Shown here: positions 40,701 through 52,700 of the stretch, piece after piece
Layout of the letters: each line of letters opens with the position of its first letter
How positions within the stretch are numbered: the first letter of the stretch is position 1
NCBI GenBank assembly: GCA_026874595.1
Contig: CM049316.1
Span: forward strand, 70,709,176-70,773,175
DNA from: Sipunculus nudus
Taxonomy: Eukaryota > Annelida > Sipuncula > Golfingiida > Sipunculidae
Reading direction: 5' to 3'
Length of the DNA: 64,000 nucleotides
Translations under genes and position numbers: made by a program
Notes under the pieces: generated by a model
Told to the model about the DNA's origin: nothing
The model's input: the letters and a program-made list of their open reading frames with translations, nothing else
The model's database searches: none

Positions 40701-43700
40701 AAACCCGGGATTATGTTCGGGTCACATGTGAACTGCTGCGCCCCGATTTTGTTTTGACCTCTGACCTTTCCTCTGCGCTCTGCGTCCGTTTGTGCGTCTG
40801 TTTCCACACATAAACCCACATATCTCGGGAACCGTTTGACCGATCAGGAAAATTTTTTTGCACAAATGTAGCCCTCGGAGAGCTTTATAACATACACCAA
40901 AAATGGTGGCGCCACCTGCAACCATGTTTGCACAGTGTCCATCTGTTCGTCTGCCTTGGGTTAAAATCACTCATATCTCTGCAGTGACTTAACTAATTCA
41001 CCTGAAATTCGGCATGCGCAAACATCCTGGATAGCTTTTCTGATTTTATGACAGGTGGCGCCACCTACATTCACGTTGACGCTGCAGACATCCAAGCTCA
41101 TATCTCGGGAACCGTTTGACCGATCAGGAAAATTCTTTTGCACAAATGTAGCCCTTGGAGAGCTTTATAACATACACCAAAAATGGTGGCGCCACCTGCA
41201 ACCATGTTTGCACAGTGTCCATCTGTTCGTCTGCCTTGGGTTAAAATCACTCATATCTCTGCAGTGACTTGACTAATTCACCTGAAATTTGGCATGCGTA
41301 TACATCCTGGATAGCTTATCTGATTTTATGACAGGTGGCGCCACCTACATTCACGTTTACGCTGCAGACATCCAAGCTCATATCTCGGGAACCGTTTGAC
41401 CGATCAGGAAAATTCTTTTGCACAAATGTAGCCCTTGGAGAGCTTTATAACATACACCAAAAATGGTGCCACTACCTGCAACCATGTTTGTACAGTGTCC
41501 ATCTGTTTGTCTGCCTTGGGTTAAAATCACTCATATCTCTGCAGTGACTTGACTAATTCACCTGAAATTTGGCATGCGTATACATCCTGGATAGCTTTTC
41601 TGATTTTATGACAGGTGGCGCCACCTACATTCATGTTTACGCTGCAGACATCCAAGCTCATATCTCAGGAACCGTTTGATTGATCAGGAAAATTTTTTTG
41701 CACAAATGTAGCCCTTGGAGAGCTTTATAACATACACCAAAAATGGTGGCGCCACCTGCAACCATGTTTGCACAGTGTCCATCTGTTCGTCTGCCTTGGG
41801 TTAAAATCACTCATATCTCTGCAGTGACTTGACTAATTCACCTGAAATTTGGCATGCGTATACATCCTGGATAGCTTATCTGATTTTATGACAGGTGGCG
41901 CCACCTACAATCAAGTTTACGCTGCAGACATCCAAGCTCATATCTAGGGAACAGTTTGACCAATTGGGCCAAAATTTTGCATGTGTATAGTTCTCACAAA
42001 GCTCTTTATCATACGCTAAACTGGTGGCGCCACCTGCAACCCTTTTTTGCACAGCGTCCATCTGTTTGTCTGCCAAGGGCAAAAATCACTCATATACAAT
42101 ATAGTGGTTTGACTTATCTGCCTTAAATTTTGCATATGTATACAACTTGGACGGCTTTCTGGGTTTTTTGGTAGGTAGCGCAACCTACATACACAATTTG
42201 GCTGCAGACATCCATGCTGATATGCAACACTTCACCCGTTCCACTCTGATTTAGGCGGATACAAGTAGTCGCTTGTCGACTACCCGTATTCTAGTTGTCA
42301 TGTAAATTCAGTGATAGGCCTACCTTTGCACTACTTTGATCAGAAATATCAGTTGAGGTAAACAATTGGAACACGGGATATCGCTAATAGTAATACTGAT
42401 ACTGTGTGGAGGCAGTAAACTAAGTACTGCCTGCTTGAAAAACTGCAGGCATACAACAAGCGACTCCTGGCTTCCAACCTGACCAGCCCATTCATTCAAC
42501 ACAGCTGTTTGTGCACTGGACATAGTGTTTTAAATTGCTGATCATCATGTTTATTATGCTGTGTCAAAACATTACAGACACATTAAAAGACAGGAGAAAA
42601 TGCGGCATTCAATACATTTTGCATTAGGATTTGATCTTGAATCAACTGCCTTGTAGGATGATATAGGCCTAAGGGAAACGTAAAGGGTCTTTCAGTCATT
42701 GATAATCATCAAGTTTTGCAAACTTGGTTCATTGACTGTGTTTTACCTTCTCGTACCATATTATTGTAACCTAATGTTTTATTACGTAAACATAATCGTG
42801 AGCTGTTTCTGTATTGATGAGAATTTTCTCTGTTAAAGTTTATACGCCAGAGTAAGCCAACCGAAAATTTTCCCTTATTGGGCCTATTATCGCCCATCCC
42901 GCCTCGTTCCCGTGTATCTAGGTCACACTTCCGTTTCCTCTAATCAAATTTTTCTTCTGGTGTCAGCCATGATGGACGTGTGATCCAATCCACTGTTTTG
43001 GTTTGTACAGTCGGGTTTGCCAACTGAATTGTAAGTAGTGATTCTTTTTCCCTTCCCGCCATGGAGCCCCTTACCTGTTCTTGTGGTTCATTAATCCCCA
43101 CTTGGGATTCTCACCCCACTTGTTTCACCTGCCGTTCACACAATGACATCTGCCGGGGTCCTGCAGATCCCTGCTTCTTTTGTCAGCCATGGTCGTCTGA
43201 CAAATGGGCCATGTTCCATGCCTGGTCCCATTCCCTGGTTGTATGGGTTCCCCGTACACGGTGACCTTATCTGGTCCCGTTGTTCCCACGGGGGGGGGGG
43301 GGGGGGATCCTACCATGGGTAGACGCAACACGTCTGTGTAACGTTCCCCATCCTATTTAACCTGTGAAGTTACTTCCCCAGTAGTTCTACCGCTAAATAT
43401 CTTTCCTATTATTTTCATCACATTTGGCCCAGTCCGCTTATTCCATTTTGAGTAAACTCTCACGTTTTTGCTCTTCCATGGTGTCGGATCTAGACAATTC
43501 GTCTAGAACAGCGTCCGTTCGCCCCGTTGCCTCTCCTACCCGGTTCTCTGTCTTCGACCGCTGCCCTCCCTGCCGGCCCCCCGCCGGCTTCCTTCCTTGT
43601 TTACGGAGCCGGCTGTTGCTGTCCTGCTGGATTCCTCGGGGCTTCCTAGAGCTGAGGTAGGTAATTCCGGCCCTCCTGCTTCCACTTTCTTTCAGCCGCC

Positions 43701-46700
43701 CTTGCTTCCTGTGATTCCTGCTGCTACGGCGGGCTGCTCTGCGATCCTTGGCCGGCCGGCCACCACTTTGTTTCAGACTACGGCTGCTGTTCCGCATGCA
43801 GGCCAGGTTCATGTGGTTTCTCGGCTCGGTCCTGCTGCTGCCCGACTGCGGCTTCTTTTTTCCTTACTCCGGTCGTTCCGGCTCCACAGGTTTTCCTGGA
43901 TCCCCCTTCCCGGGGTTCTCCAGCATCCCTGTCCTCTCACACGGCCTATCCCGCCCTGGCATAAGATCAGTGGTCGGAGATCCCGCTGCAACGCAAGGCT
44001 TGGCGTACGCGCACCCCTGCGCTGCTGGACCTCGTTGCTACCTCCACGAAGGAGACGCAACCTGATGGTCCGAAGTTCCGTTGTTTCCAGCCTCGGACTT
44101 CCACGGCGTCGGCGGCCAGTTCTTAGTTGAATCCGGCCGCCCTTCATTCGCCTTCCTCGACACCCGCCTTCAAACGTCTCGCGTTGGCTGAGGCCATTCA
44201 GTCTCTGCTCGACTTGAGGGCGATTCTCAAGGTTCCCCCTTCCACCCGGGGATTTTCCTCTCGTCTTTTGCTGGTTCCGAAACCGCACGGATGGGGGCGC
44301 CGGTTATTGATCTCAAGCGTCTCTTTTCGATCATTACCTCACCGCCCTTTCGCATGTTCATTATTCCTGAGGTTTGCATTATCAGTCGGAGGGATTGGGC
44401 GTTCTAACTTAGACCTTCCGGATGCTTATTGTCACGTTCCGTTCCATATGTCGTCCCTACCGTTTCTTTGATTCGCCTTCCAGAACCGCGTGTATATATT
44501 ACGTGCCCTTCTGTTCGGGATTAATGTGGGCCCTGGACTTTTCCGCTGCAGAGAATAGCGCAGTCATCCAAACGGTCACTTGTTCCCTCCGCTCCCCGGG
44601 CCTATCTGTGCTCCCTTTCCTAGACGATTGGCTTCTCCATGTGGCCGATCGCTCTCTCCCCGGTTCTTGATTAATCTGGAACCTTGGCTTTCTTGTCTAT
44701 ACAGTGACGTCCCAGCTTCCGCCCACCCCGTCCTTACGGTTTCTGGGTGTGACTCTCGATTTTGTGTCAGGGACTGCGTCTCTACCGCGCGCATTTGCTC
44801 TCAAGCTCAGGACGCAGATTCGTTCTTTCTTGCGTCTCGCCATATTGATTCTCGTGCCGCTGCTTCTCTTTACGGCCCTCACAACTGGGCCGCCGATTCG
44901 TTCCGTTCGGTCAGTTATATCTCCCAGTCCGGTTCAGTCTCTCCTGCGCACTCACAGCCTTCTCCCTCTCCATTCGGTTCGTCCTGCGGTCCTCCCGTAT
45001 CCACGTACGTGGTGGACCCTTCGCCACTGACTGGACCTTTAATTTCTCCTTCAGGAAGTTCCTTTCTTTCAGGGGATCGATTGTCCGGTATTTCCCAACA
45101 CATCTCTCCTCGGTTGGGGTGCTCATATGGCCGATCTCTGCGCCTTGGGAATATGGTCCCTGTCGGAACTTCTGCTGCATATCCATATCCTGGAACTGCG
45201 TGCCATCCGTCGCGCAAACTCCCGCTGGTCCCCCCGCTTGATAGGCCGTCACATTCTCGTCCGGACCGACAACACCACAGTCGTGGCGTATATCCACCGG
45301 CAGGGCAGTCCACGGTCTCCCTCACTGATGCAGGAGACCTACCTTTTGTTCAATCGATGCATCTCTCTCCGGGCCTCAATTCGTGCGTCGCATCTTCCGG
45401 GCGTGTCGAACATTCTTGCTGACGCCCTTTCCCGTCGCCCTGCGTCTCCTCCTCCATCGGTGCTCCTTCTGCTCCCGGTTGTTCGGTGTATTTTTGCTCG
45501 CCTGGGGCGTCCGGAATCCGATCTGTTCAATTTTCCATTCCTGGCTAAAAGCTCCCATTGTCTCAGCATATGAATCTGCTTCTCAGTCATCATTGGAGCA
45601 GCTTCACGTCAAGGCTCATGACGTCAGGGCCATTTCTCCGTCTTTGGCCCCTCTCTCGGGGATTTCCCCGAACCATCTGGTCAAGAAAGGCTCTTGGATG
45701 TCGCCTTCTACCTTCCCCGCTTCTATCTGTCGGATGTCATGTTACAAGCTTCGGTCCCTTATTCCTTGGGCCCTGTGATTCCGGCGGGTGTGGTCCTACA
45801 GTTCTCCAGACCGTCCTCGACACCTACATCTGTTCCGGCGACGACGTCTTTGTCTGCTTCCTCGCTGCTGTGCTGTTCTCCTCTTTCCGTCGTTCCTGGT
45901 AGGTATCCCCTCCCCAAGGTTTATCTGTTATATTCTCATTAATACAGAAACAGCTCACAATTATGTTTACGTAATAAAACCCCCCCATTCCCTCCCTGTG
46001 AATGGTGGTTTTGTTAGTAAACTGTTGTGAGCTTTTCTGTATTACAAACAACGCTCCCTCCCAGTCCACTTCCTTCCGCCTTCGAAAAATGTGATTACAG
46101 GAAACGGAAGTGTGACCTAGATACACGGGAACGAGGCGGGATGGGTGATAATAGGCCCAATAAGGGAAAATTTTCAGTTGGCTTACTCTGGCGTATAAAC
46201 TTTAACAGAGAAAATTCTCATTAATACAGAAAAGCTCACAACAGTTTACTAACAAAACCACCATTCACAGGGAGGGAATGGGGGGGGGTTTATTCAATTC
46301 TGATATCAATCAATTAGAATCCCTAGCATATATATAAAATCAAACAAAGTGGGGAAAGTCAGTTTTGTCCGGGCTAATGAGTGTCCTGCTGAATCCGGCT
46401 TGCCTGCACAAAAAGGCTTCCGGCTGCGCCAGCCAGTCTTTTATCTCCTCCATCTACAGGAGAAGCTGCATTAGTGATATCTCATTTGCAGTTCATATAT
46501 TCGAAATTCTCACATGGTATGTCCATTGATGGCAAAGCTTGCACAATAATGGCCAGATTTTTGTGGTAACATTTATAAAGTAATTTATGAGACTTTTCCG
46601 CCTGCACCAGATGTCAGATGTCCGTCACATGAAGCACTGTTTTGTATATGTGTGTTTCTAAAATGTAAATACATATTTATGTATGTTTTATTTATAATCT

Positions 46701-49700
46701 TTTATATATTTTCTAATCAGCTGGTTGACGCTGACGGACCCTGCCGATGTAGCTCGTGTGGAGAGCAAGACCGTCATCTCTACTGCTAAGAAGCGAGATA
46801 CCGTCCCCATTCCTGCAGAAGGTGTCACGGGAAAACTTGGCATCTGGATGTCTCCTGCTGATCTGGAAAATGCCCTCAATGAAAGATTTCCAGGCTGCAT
46901 GAAGGGTTAGTTTAATGCAACAATTAATACTGCCATAAAAAATTAGGTCATTGTGACCTAATTATATGAAATCACAGGTCTATCTCTCACAGATTTGGGG
47001 CACAATCAAACACTTCAGATAATTATAACTACAGTGAGTTTTGAATTGTTTTAAGACCTATTAGAGACTGATTTTCAGAAGGCGAAATTAATATTGAGTT
47101 TGTAGTATAACTACATTGAAATGCAATGTAATCCATAGTTTCTTATATTGATTTTAATAAGTTAACCATTCTTCTTCTAGGACTGATCACCTTAAAGGTG
47201 AAGGTCCATGATTACAGAGGTTCAAAACTGATATTGTAACAAAGCATCTGGATTTATAGGATTAAGAGATCATCCCAGCCTCATAACCTGGAGTCAAGGC
47301 TTTCTGTAATTATAAATCATTTGTTCTCAAAAGTTTGCCTTGGTTTAAACATATTTATTTTACCAGGATTACAAAAATAGACAATAAGCTAATACAGTAG
47401 TGGATATTGCAGTGTGTTTGTATTACCACAGTAGTTGTGGCAGAGTTTTTGTATTACCACAGTAGTTGTGGCAGAGTTTTTGTATTACCACAGTAGATGT
47501 GGCAGTGTGTTTGTATTACCACAGTAGATGTGGCAGTGTGTTTGTATTACCACAGTAGTTGTGGCAGAGTTTTTCTATAACCTTAGTAGATGTGGCAGAG
47601 TTTTTGTATTACAACAGTAGATGTGGCAGAGTTTTTGTATTACAATAGTAGATGTGGCAGTTTTTGTATTAACACAGCAGATGTGGCAGTTTTTGTATTA
47701 CCACAGTAGATGTGGCAGGGTTTTTGTATTACCACAGTAGTTGTGGCAGAGTTTTTCTATAACCTTAGTAGATGTGGCAGTTTTTGTATTACAATAGCAG
47801 ATGTGGCAGAGTTTTTGTACCAGAATATAACACTTGTCTTTGCAGGTCGCACCATGTATGTCCTACCATTCAGTATGGGACCAGTTGGATCTCCGCTGTC
47901 CAAAATCGGGATCCAGGTAACAGATTCATTGTATGTATGTGCTGCGATGCGCATCATGACAAGGATGGGAACTCAGGTGTTGAATGCTCTGGACACTGGG
48001 GACTTTGTAAAATGTCTGCATTCTGTTGGCCGGCCTCTCCCATTGACAAGTCAGTATTAACTTTTTTTCATTTATTATGATGCCCAGCCTGACCAGCCAT
48101 GTATTACATCTGATAATTCCAGGTTAAACCTGTTCTGTTGTATATTTTATATTTCATATGATCATCTAATGAGCCATCATTGTTTGTTGGTGATTTGAAT
48201 GGTTCTACATAAATTGAAAATGAACTTCATAACCATGAAGATATAGAAACTGTTGAATATTGCATACACATAATAAATGAATTAGCCTCCAAGCAGCCTT
48301 TCTATAATATGTTTAAGTCGCCCTTGCTACATGGTCCATTATTAAATTATAATTATTATTATTTTTATTATTACAAGTTTTCTGTGGGCCAAGTACACCA
48401 GTACATTTGGCATAGTTACTGATAGATGAATTCCTTTGAATTTTTTAGGAAATTTTGACAGTCTGAGAAACATTTCATTAAAATGTACCTGAAATTAGGA
48501 ATAGAATTCATAAAATAATATGTCATCTGCAAAGGGACATCAGTCAAGCATTTTTCTGAAGAGGAGAACTTGATTTATATACCACTGTAGTCTTTTGTTT
48601 TATACACATTTGTGCACTGCCCTTGTATTGTGATTAAGTTTTCATATAGAACTAAAAACAAAAACAGTATAAATTTATGGTCATTAAGTTTGTAGCTACA
48701 TAAGCACTTTCCATTAGTTTTAAAGTAAGATCTGTTAATTTTTTTAAAAGATTGTTACAAAAACTATACTGTGGTTGCCTTTTTATTCACGAGGTCCCAT
48801 CAACTAAGATGAACAAAAAGTGGATGATGCTTCTGAACAATCAGTTTATTAGTTATCACACCCCCAGAAACAATTTTATCAGCAACCCTATATGTGCATG
48901 GTATCGAAACTGGCCCATGCATAGAAGCATTAATTGTTGTAAATAATGCGGTATCCACAAGGGATATATCAACTGTGACAGTAATCATAAGTTGATAACT
49001 GAACTAGAAATGAGTGAGGAAGTGTCGGTTTAAATTTAAAATCAATACAAATACTGCAGTGTTTAGAATATATAGCTTCTGGTGCAATCGCAATATGAAA
49101 CCATCGTGAAACATTCAAAGTAAAGAAATCGTAAAATTTCAGCCTCACAAATTTAAAGCTAACCACAGTATTCATTGACTGATCTCTGTTACAATCAACA
49201 TGTCATGCTTGATATTGAACGTTTATTATTTATCTATGAAGGCTTTGTTCACCTTACAGCATTTGAATAATCAAGATTTCTTCAGTGATTCTTGAAATCA
49301 GGAAAGCTAGGACTTTTGAAAACTTTCAGTTTTAGAAGGCCCTGAAAGTTCAAGAATTGGTGAATTTGTGACAGTATTGAAGTCAACCAGTTAGTAATGA
49401 AAAATCACTGTCACTGGTATTAGTGCAGTTTTTGTTCCTTGGTATAATCAAAGTTCAGATCATCAGGTTTATTTTCATCTGAGAAAAGTATGATTGAAAG
49501 GAAAATTCATGTAATTTCATTTTCCTTTGGCATGAGAAAACCACTATTTCAGAGGCTAATATCAAGCTGTTTATAGGAGTAGTTTAGAGCCTTGTCAGTG
49601 CCACCCAGAGCACTACAGACCAGTGCACTCAGGCTGCAGTTGCAGCTTCTTCAAGAAAGCCCTGATATTAGTCTCCCTTTTTAGTGTTGGCAATCTGTGC

Positions 49701-52700
49701 AATAGTGGTTTGTTTCCAGCACCCCTCGTGAACAACTGGCCGTGTAACCCGGAGAAGACAATAGTATCTCACATCCCTGACAACAGCGAGATTGCCTCAT
49801 TTGGTAGTGGTTATGGGGGCAATTCGCTCCTTGGAAAGAAGTGCTTCTCCCTGAGACTGGGATCCATTTTGGCTAGGGATGAGGGCTGGCTTGCTGAGCA
49901 TATGCTGGTCAGTGTCAAATGGCGACCCTCAAGATTGTGTTGGCTGTTTATCATTAAATGATTTACAATGATCGTTAATTTGCATCATGTATCTTTGCCT
50001 TTGTAGCCATTTTCAAATCCAGATGCACAGTACACAGTAACATACATCACATACACGCTTTATCTGTAAGAACTTAAGTACCTGCAACTAACAATATTAA
50101 AATTCTGGTACAGTTTATATGCAATATATCCATTTAAGCGTTAATAGTGTAAGACCTAAGTCAAATTGAAGTAATTCTCAGAAAATTAACATAATTTATC
50201 AGGGTTAGTTTCATGGTGCGAGACTATGCTATTCCCCCTTGAAAGCAAAATCCACCCCTCCCCTAATCAGAGTACAGTGCTGCTGTTTCCCCAGTAGATG
50301 CAAGTGATCTGTTGCCAAAGCAAAGGTCCACCCCAATAAATTCAGCAGATAAATTATATTAGTTATAATAAGGCACAGTCTTGTGGTTTACTGGTGTCCA
50401 TGGTTTGATAGAAATTATCCTTTGCAGTCTTTTCTTTTGTTAAGTTACTCCTAATTATCCCATTACATGCTTTGAGTAACAGCATAACTGAATCAGTCTT
50501 GCAGTTGTCTGTAGTTCTATATTTGCATGAAAAAGGATTTATATTTTTAGCTGTAATTAAACCTTGTTCATAAGATGTTAAAGACAAGGAAGTTCAAAGT
50601 TAATTTTCTTATAGATATACATCTGATAATATTCAGTTATCAACTACCACTTAGTTACTAGTATTATCATTAATTTCACTGATTAATTCTCTCTAAAAAT
50701 ATCTTAAAGACCCCAAAAATAAGTATTTGGTGGGGGATTCCTTTCTAATAGTAAAATCCTGAAACTAACCCTGATATATGCTGAAGAAGTAAATTTGTGA
50801 AACTTCAAGGATAGAATCATTGATGTCATCTGTAATATTTTCATCATTTATCAACCATAGATAACCACACAATATAGAATTTTTATAATTATCATTATGA
50901 TTAATTTGCATAATTATTGTTGCAGGTACATAAAAATTGAACATTAATTAGAAAAAAATTAGAAAAAAAGTAAAACAAAAACATCTATAAAACATAAAAA
51001 TACAAAGTTATGGATCTTTTAGGAATAATATTGGTTGTAACCACTGGGTGTCAGCATGTACAATGAGCACTGATTATTTTTGTTTCCTGACAGATTCTCG
51101 GCATCACCAACCCTGAGGGTAAGAAGCGTTACATTGCGGCTGCATTCCCGAGCGCTTGCGGTAAGACCAATCTTGCCATGTTGGTCCCTACTATCCCAGG
51201 GTTCAAAGTGGAATGTGTGGGTGACGACATCGCCTGGATGAGGTTTGACGACCAGGGACGACTTCGTGCGATCAACCCCGAGGCTGGATTCTTTGGGGTG
51301 GCACCAGGTGAGTTGTGGTCAAAGCACAGGACTCAAAACTGGGATATTGTGAGTTTGAATCTCAGTTTGATTACTAAAGTCAGCTATACTCCTGCCTTTG
51401 CTGTAGAATTTATGTGATTTCTGACTTACTCTGTGAACATATTAATGATCTGTAGGTAATTCCTGTTCAGAAAATTTCTTCTTATGCCTCTGTGATGGAT
51501 GAAGGAGCTTGTTTATCTCTAAGCTGTTAGTAAACATGGTATTTGCACCCAAATTGACAAACTGAAGAACCATGTATCCTGAGATTGTTGGTTGCATACA
51601 TGCAGAATTTGAAGGTCACTTGTTTCAAAACACCCTTTGCAAAACCCTGATTTTTTCTTAATGAATGTGTTTGGATTATTTTGCTAAACCCCCTCCCCAA
51701 CAATATAAACACATAAATGTAAACAAAACAAACAGCCTGTGTATGGTGGCATTGGCATTTTCTGGCCTATTTTTATAAACAGTTCAAGGGATTAGGCAAA
51801 AAAAAAAAGGTATAATTCTCAGGCACTTTTTTTCAGAAACTAGTGTGTGCGGGCGATATTTTATTTTCCCTTTATTGTATATGTTTCAATAAAAATGTCA
51901 TATGATCAAGAAAAAACATGAAAATAACAGAACTGTTGTGCTAAACAGGCAAAAGCGCTACATAACAAAGGATATCTTATCAAAATTTTTTTATTTTATC
52001 TTCTTGAAAGATGATAATCAAAATTAAAAATTTTGATGCAGGGGGTTAAAATTGACGTGGGCGGTGGCTGAAAACAGATATTGGAATAGACCCATTTGAT
52101 AAGGTTAAAGGTCACAAGACATACAAAAGTTGTATTATACAATCTTGCGGTGCCTTTGTTATATTTTTTATTATGTATTTTCAGGAACCTCACATGAGAC
52201 GAATCACAATGCCATGGAGACCATGAAGTCTAATACTATATTCACAAACGTTGCCGAGACAAGTGACGGAGGTTTCTACTGGGAAGGATTGGAGAAAGAA
52301 ACTCCAAAAGGACTCAAAATCAGAAGCTGGCTTGGGCAGGAAAACTGGACCCCTGAGTCTGGTAAACCATCTAGTCATCCAAACTCCAGGTATGTCAGAT
52401 AAATACAGACCATAGCCTTTAAACTGGTCATCATAATGCAAGTATGAGAAGTCCAAACACAAACTAGACATGACTCGGAAATGGTGTACCTTCACTAGTC
52501 CTAAAATGTGACTTAGGTTGCTGCCTGAATTTAGTCAACTCTCCCTAACTGTAAGACCCTTGTACTCCCAGGGTTCAGTTTATGATTTTAAATTGATGAG
52601 CCTTCAGTCCAACCATCCTGGAAATCAGGGAAAGCCTGAAAATGAGAATTTCTTTTACCAGTCGGGGGGAAAAGTCGAGGATTTTAGAAAAATCCTTGAA

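Larger units (their letters stand above)
42776..46291 (+). mobile_element. Degenerate DIRS-type retrotransposon
   Basis: About 3.5 kb in the sense orientation of PEPCK. Evidence: ~150-bp inverted terminal repeats at each end; an internal complementary region whose halves match the outermost left and right sequences; and a reverse transcriptase/RNase H pair of the DIRS type. Full DIRS elements run about 5-6 kb and encode a tyrosine recombinase, which I could not find, so this copy is shortened and dead. Boundaries come from the internal complementary region, and both ends share GTTT. Confidence 0.9.

Noticed and set aside
40619-42082. Repeated ~70-codon frames in the 280-bp array
   Set aside because: They recur because the repeat recurs and are broken between units; no protein family resemblance.
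43438-45325. Long minus-strand Arg/Gly-rich frames
   Set aside because: Antisense shadows of the GC-rich DIRS coding region; the RT and RNase H motifs are on the + strand.
45430-45930. Tyrosine recombinase or methyltransferase of the DIRS element
   Set aside because: Looked for but saw no conserved recombinase motifs in any frame.
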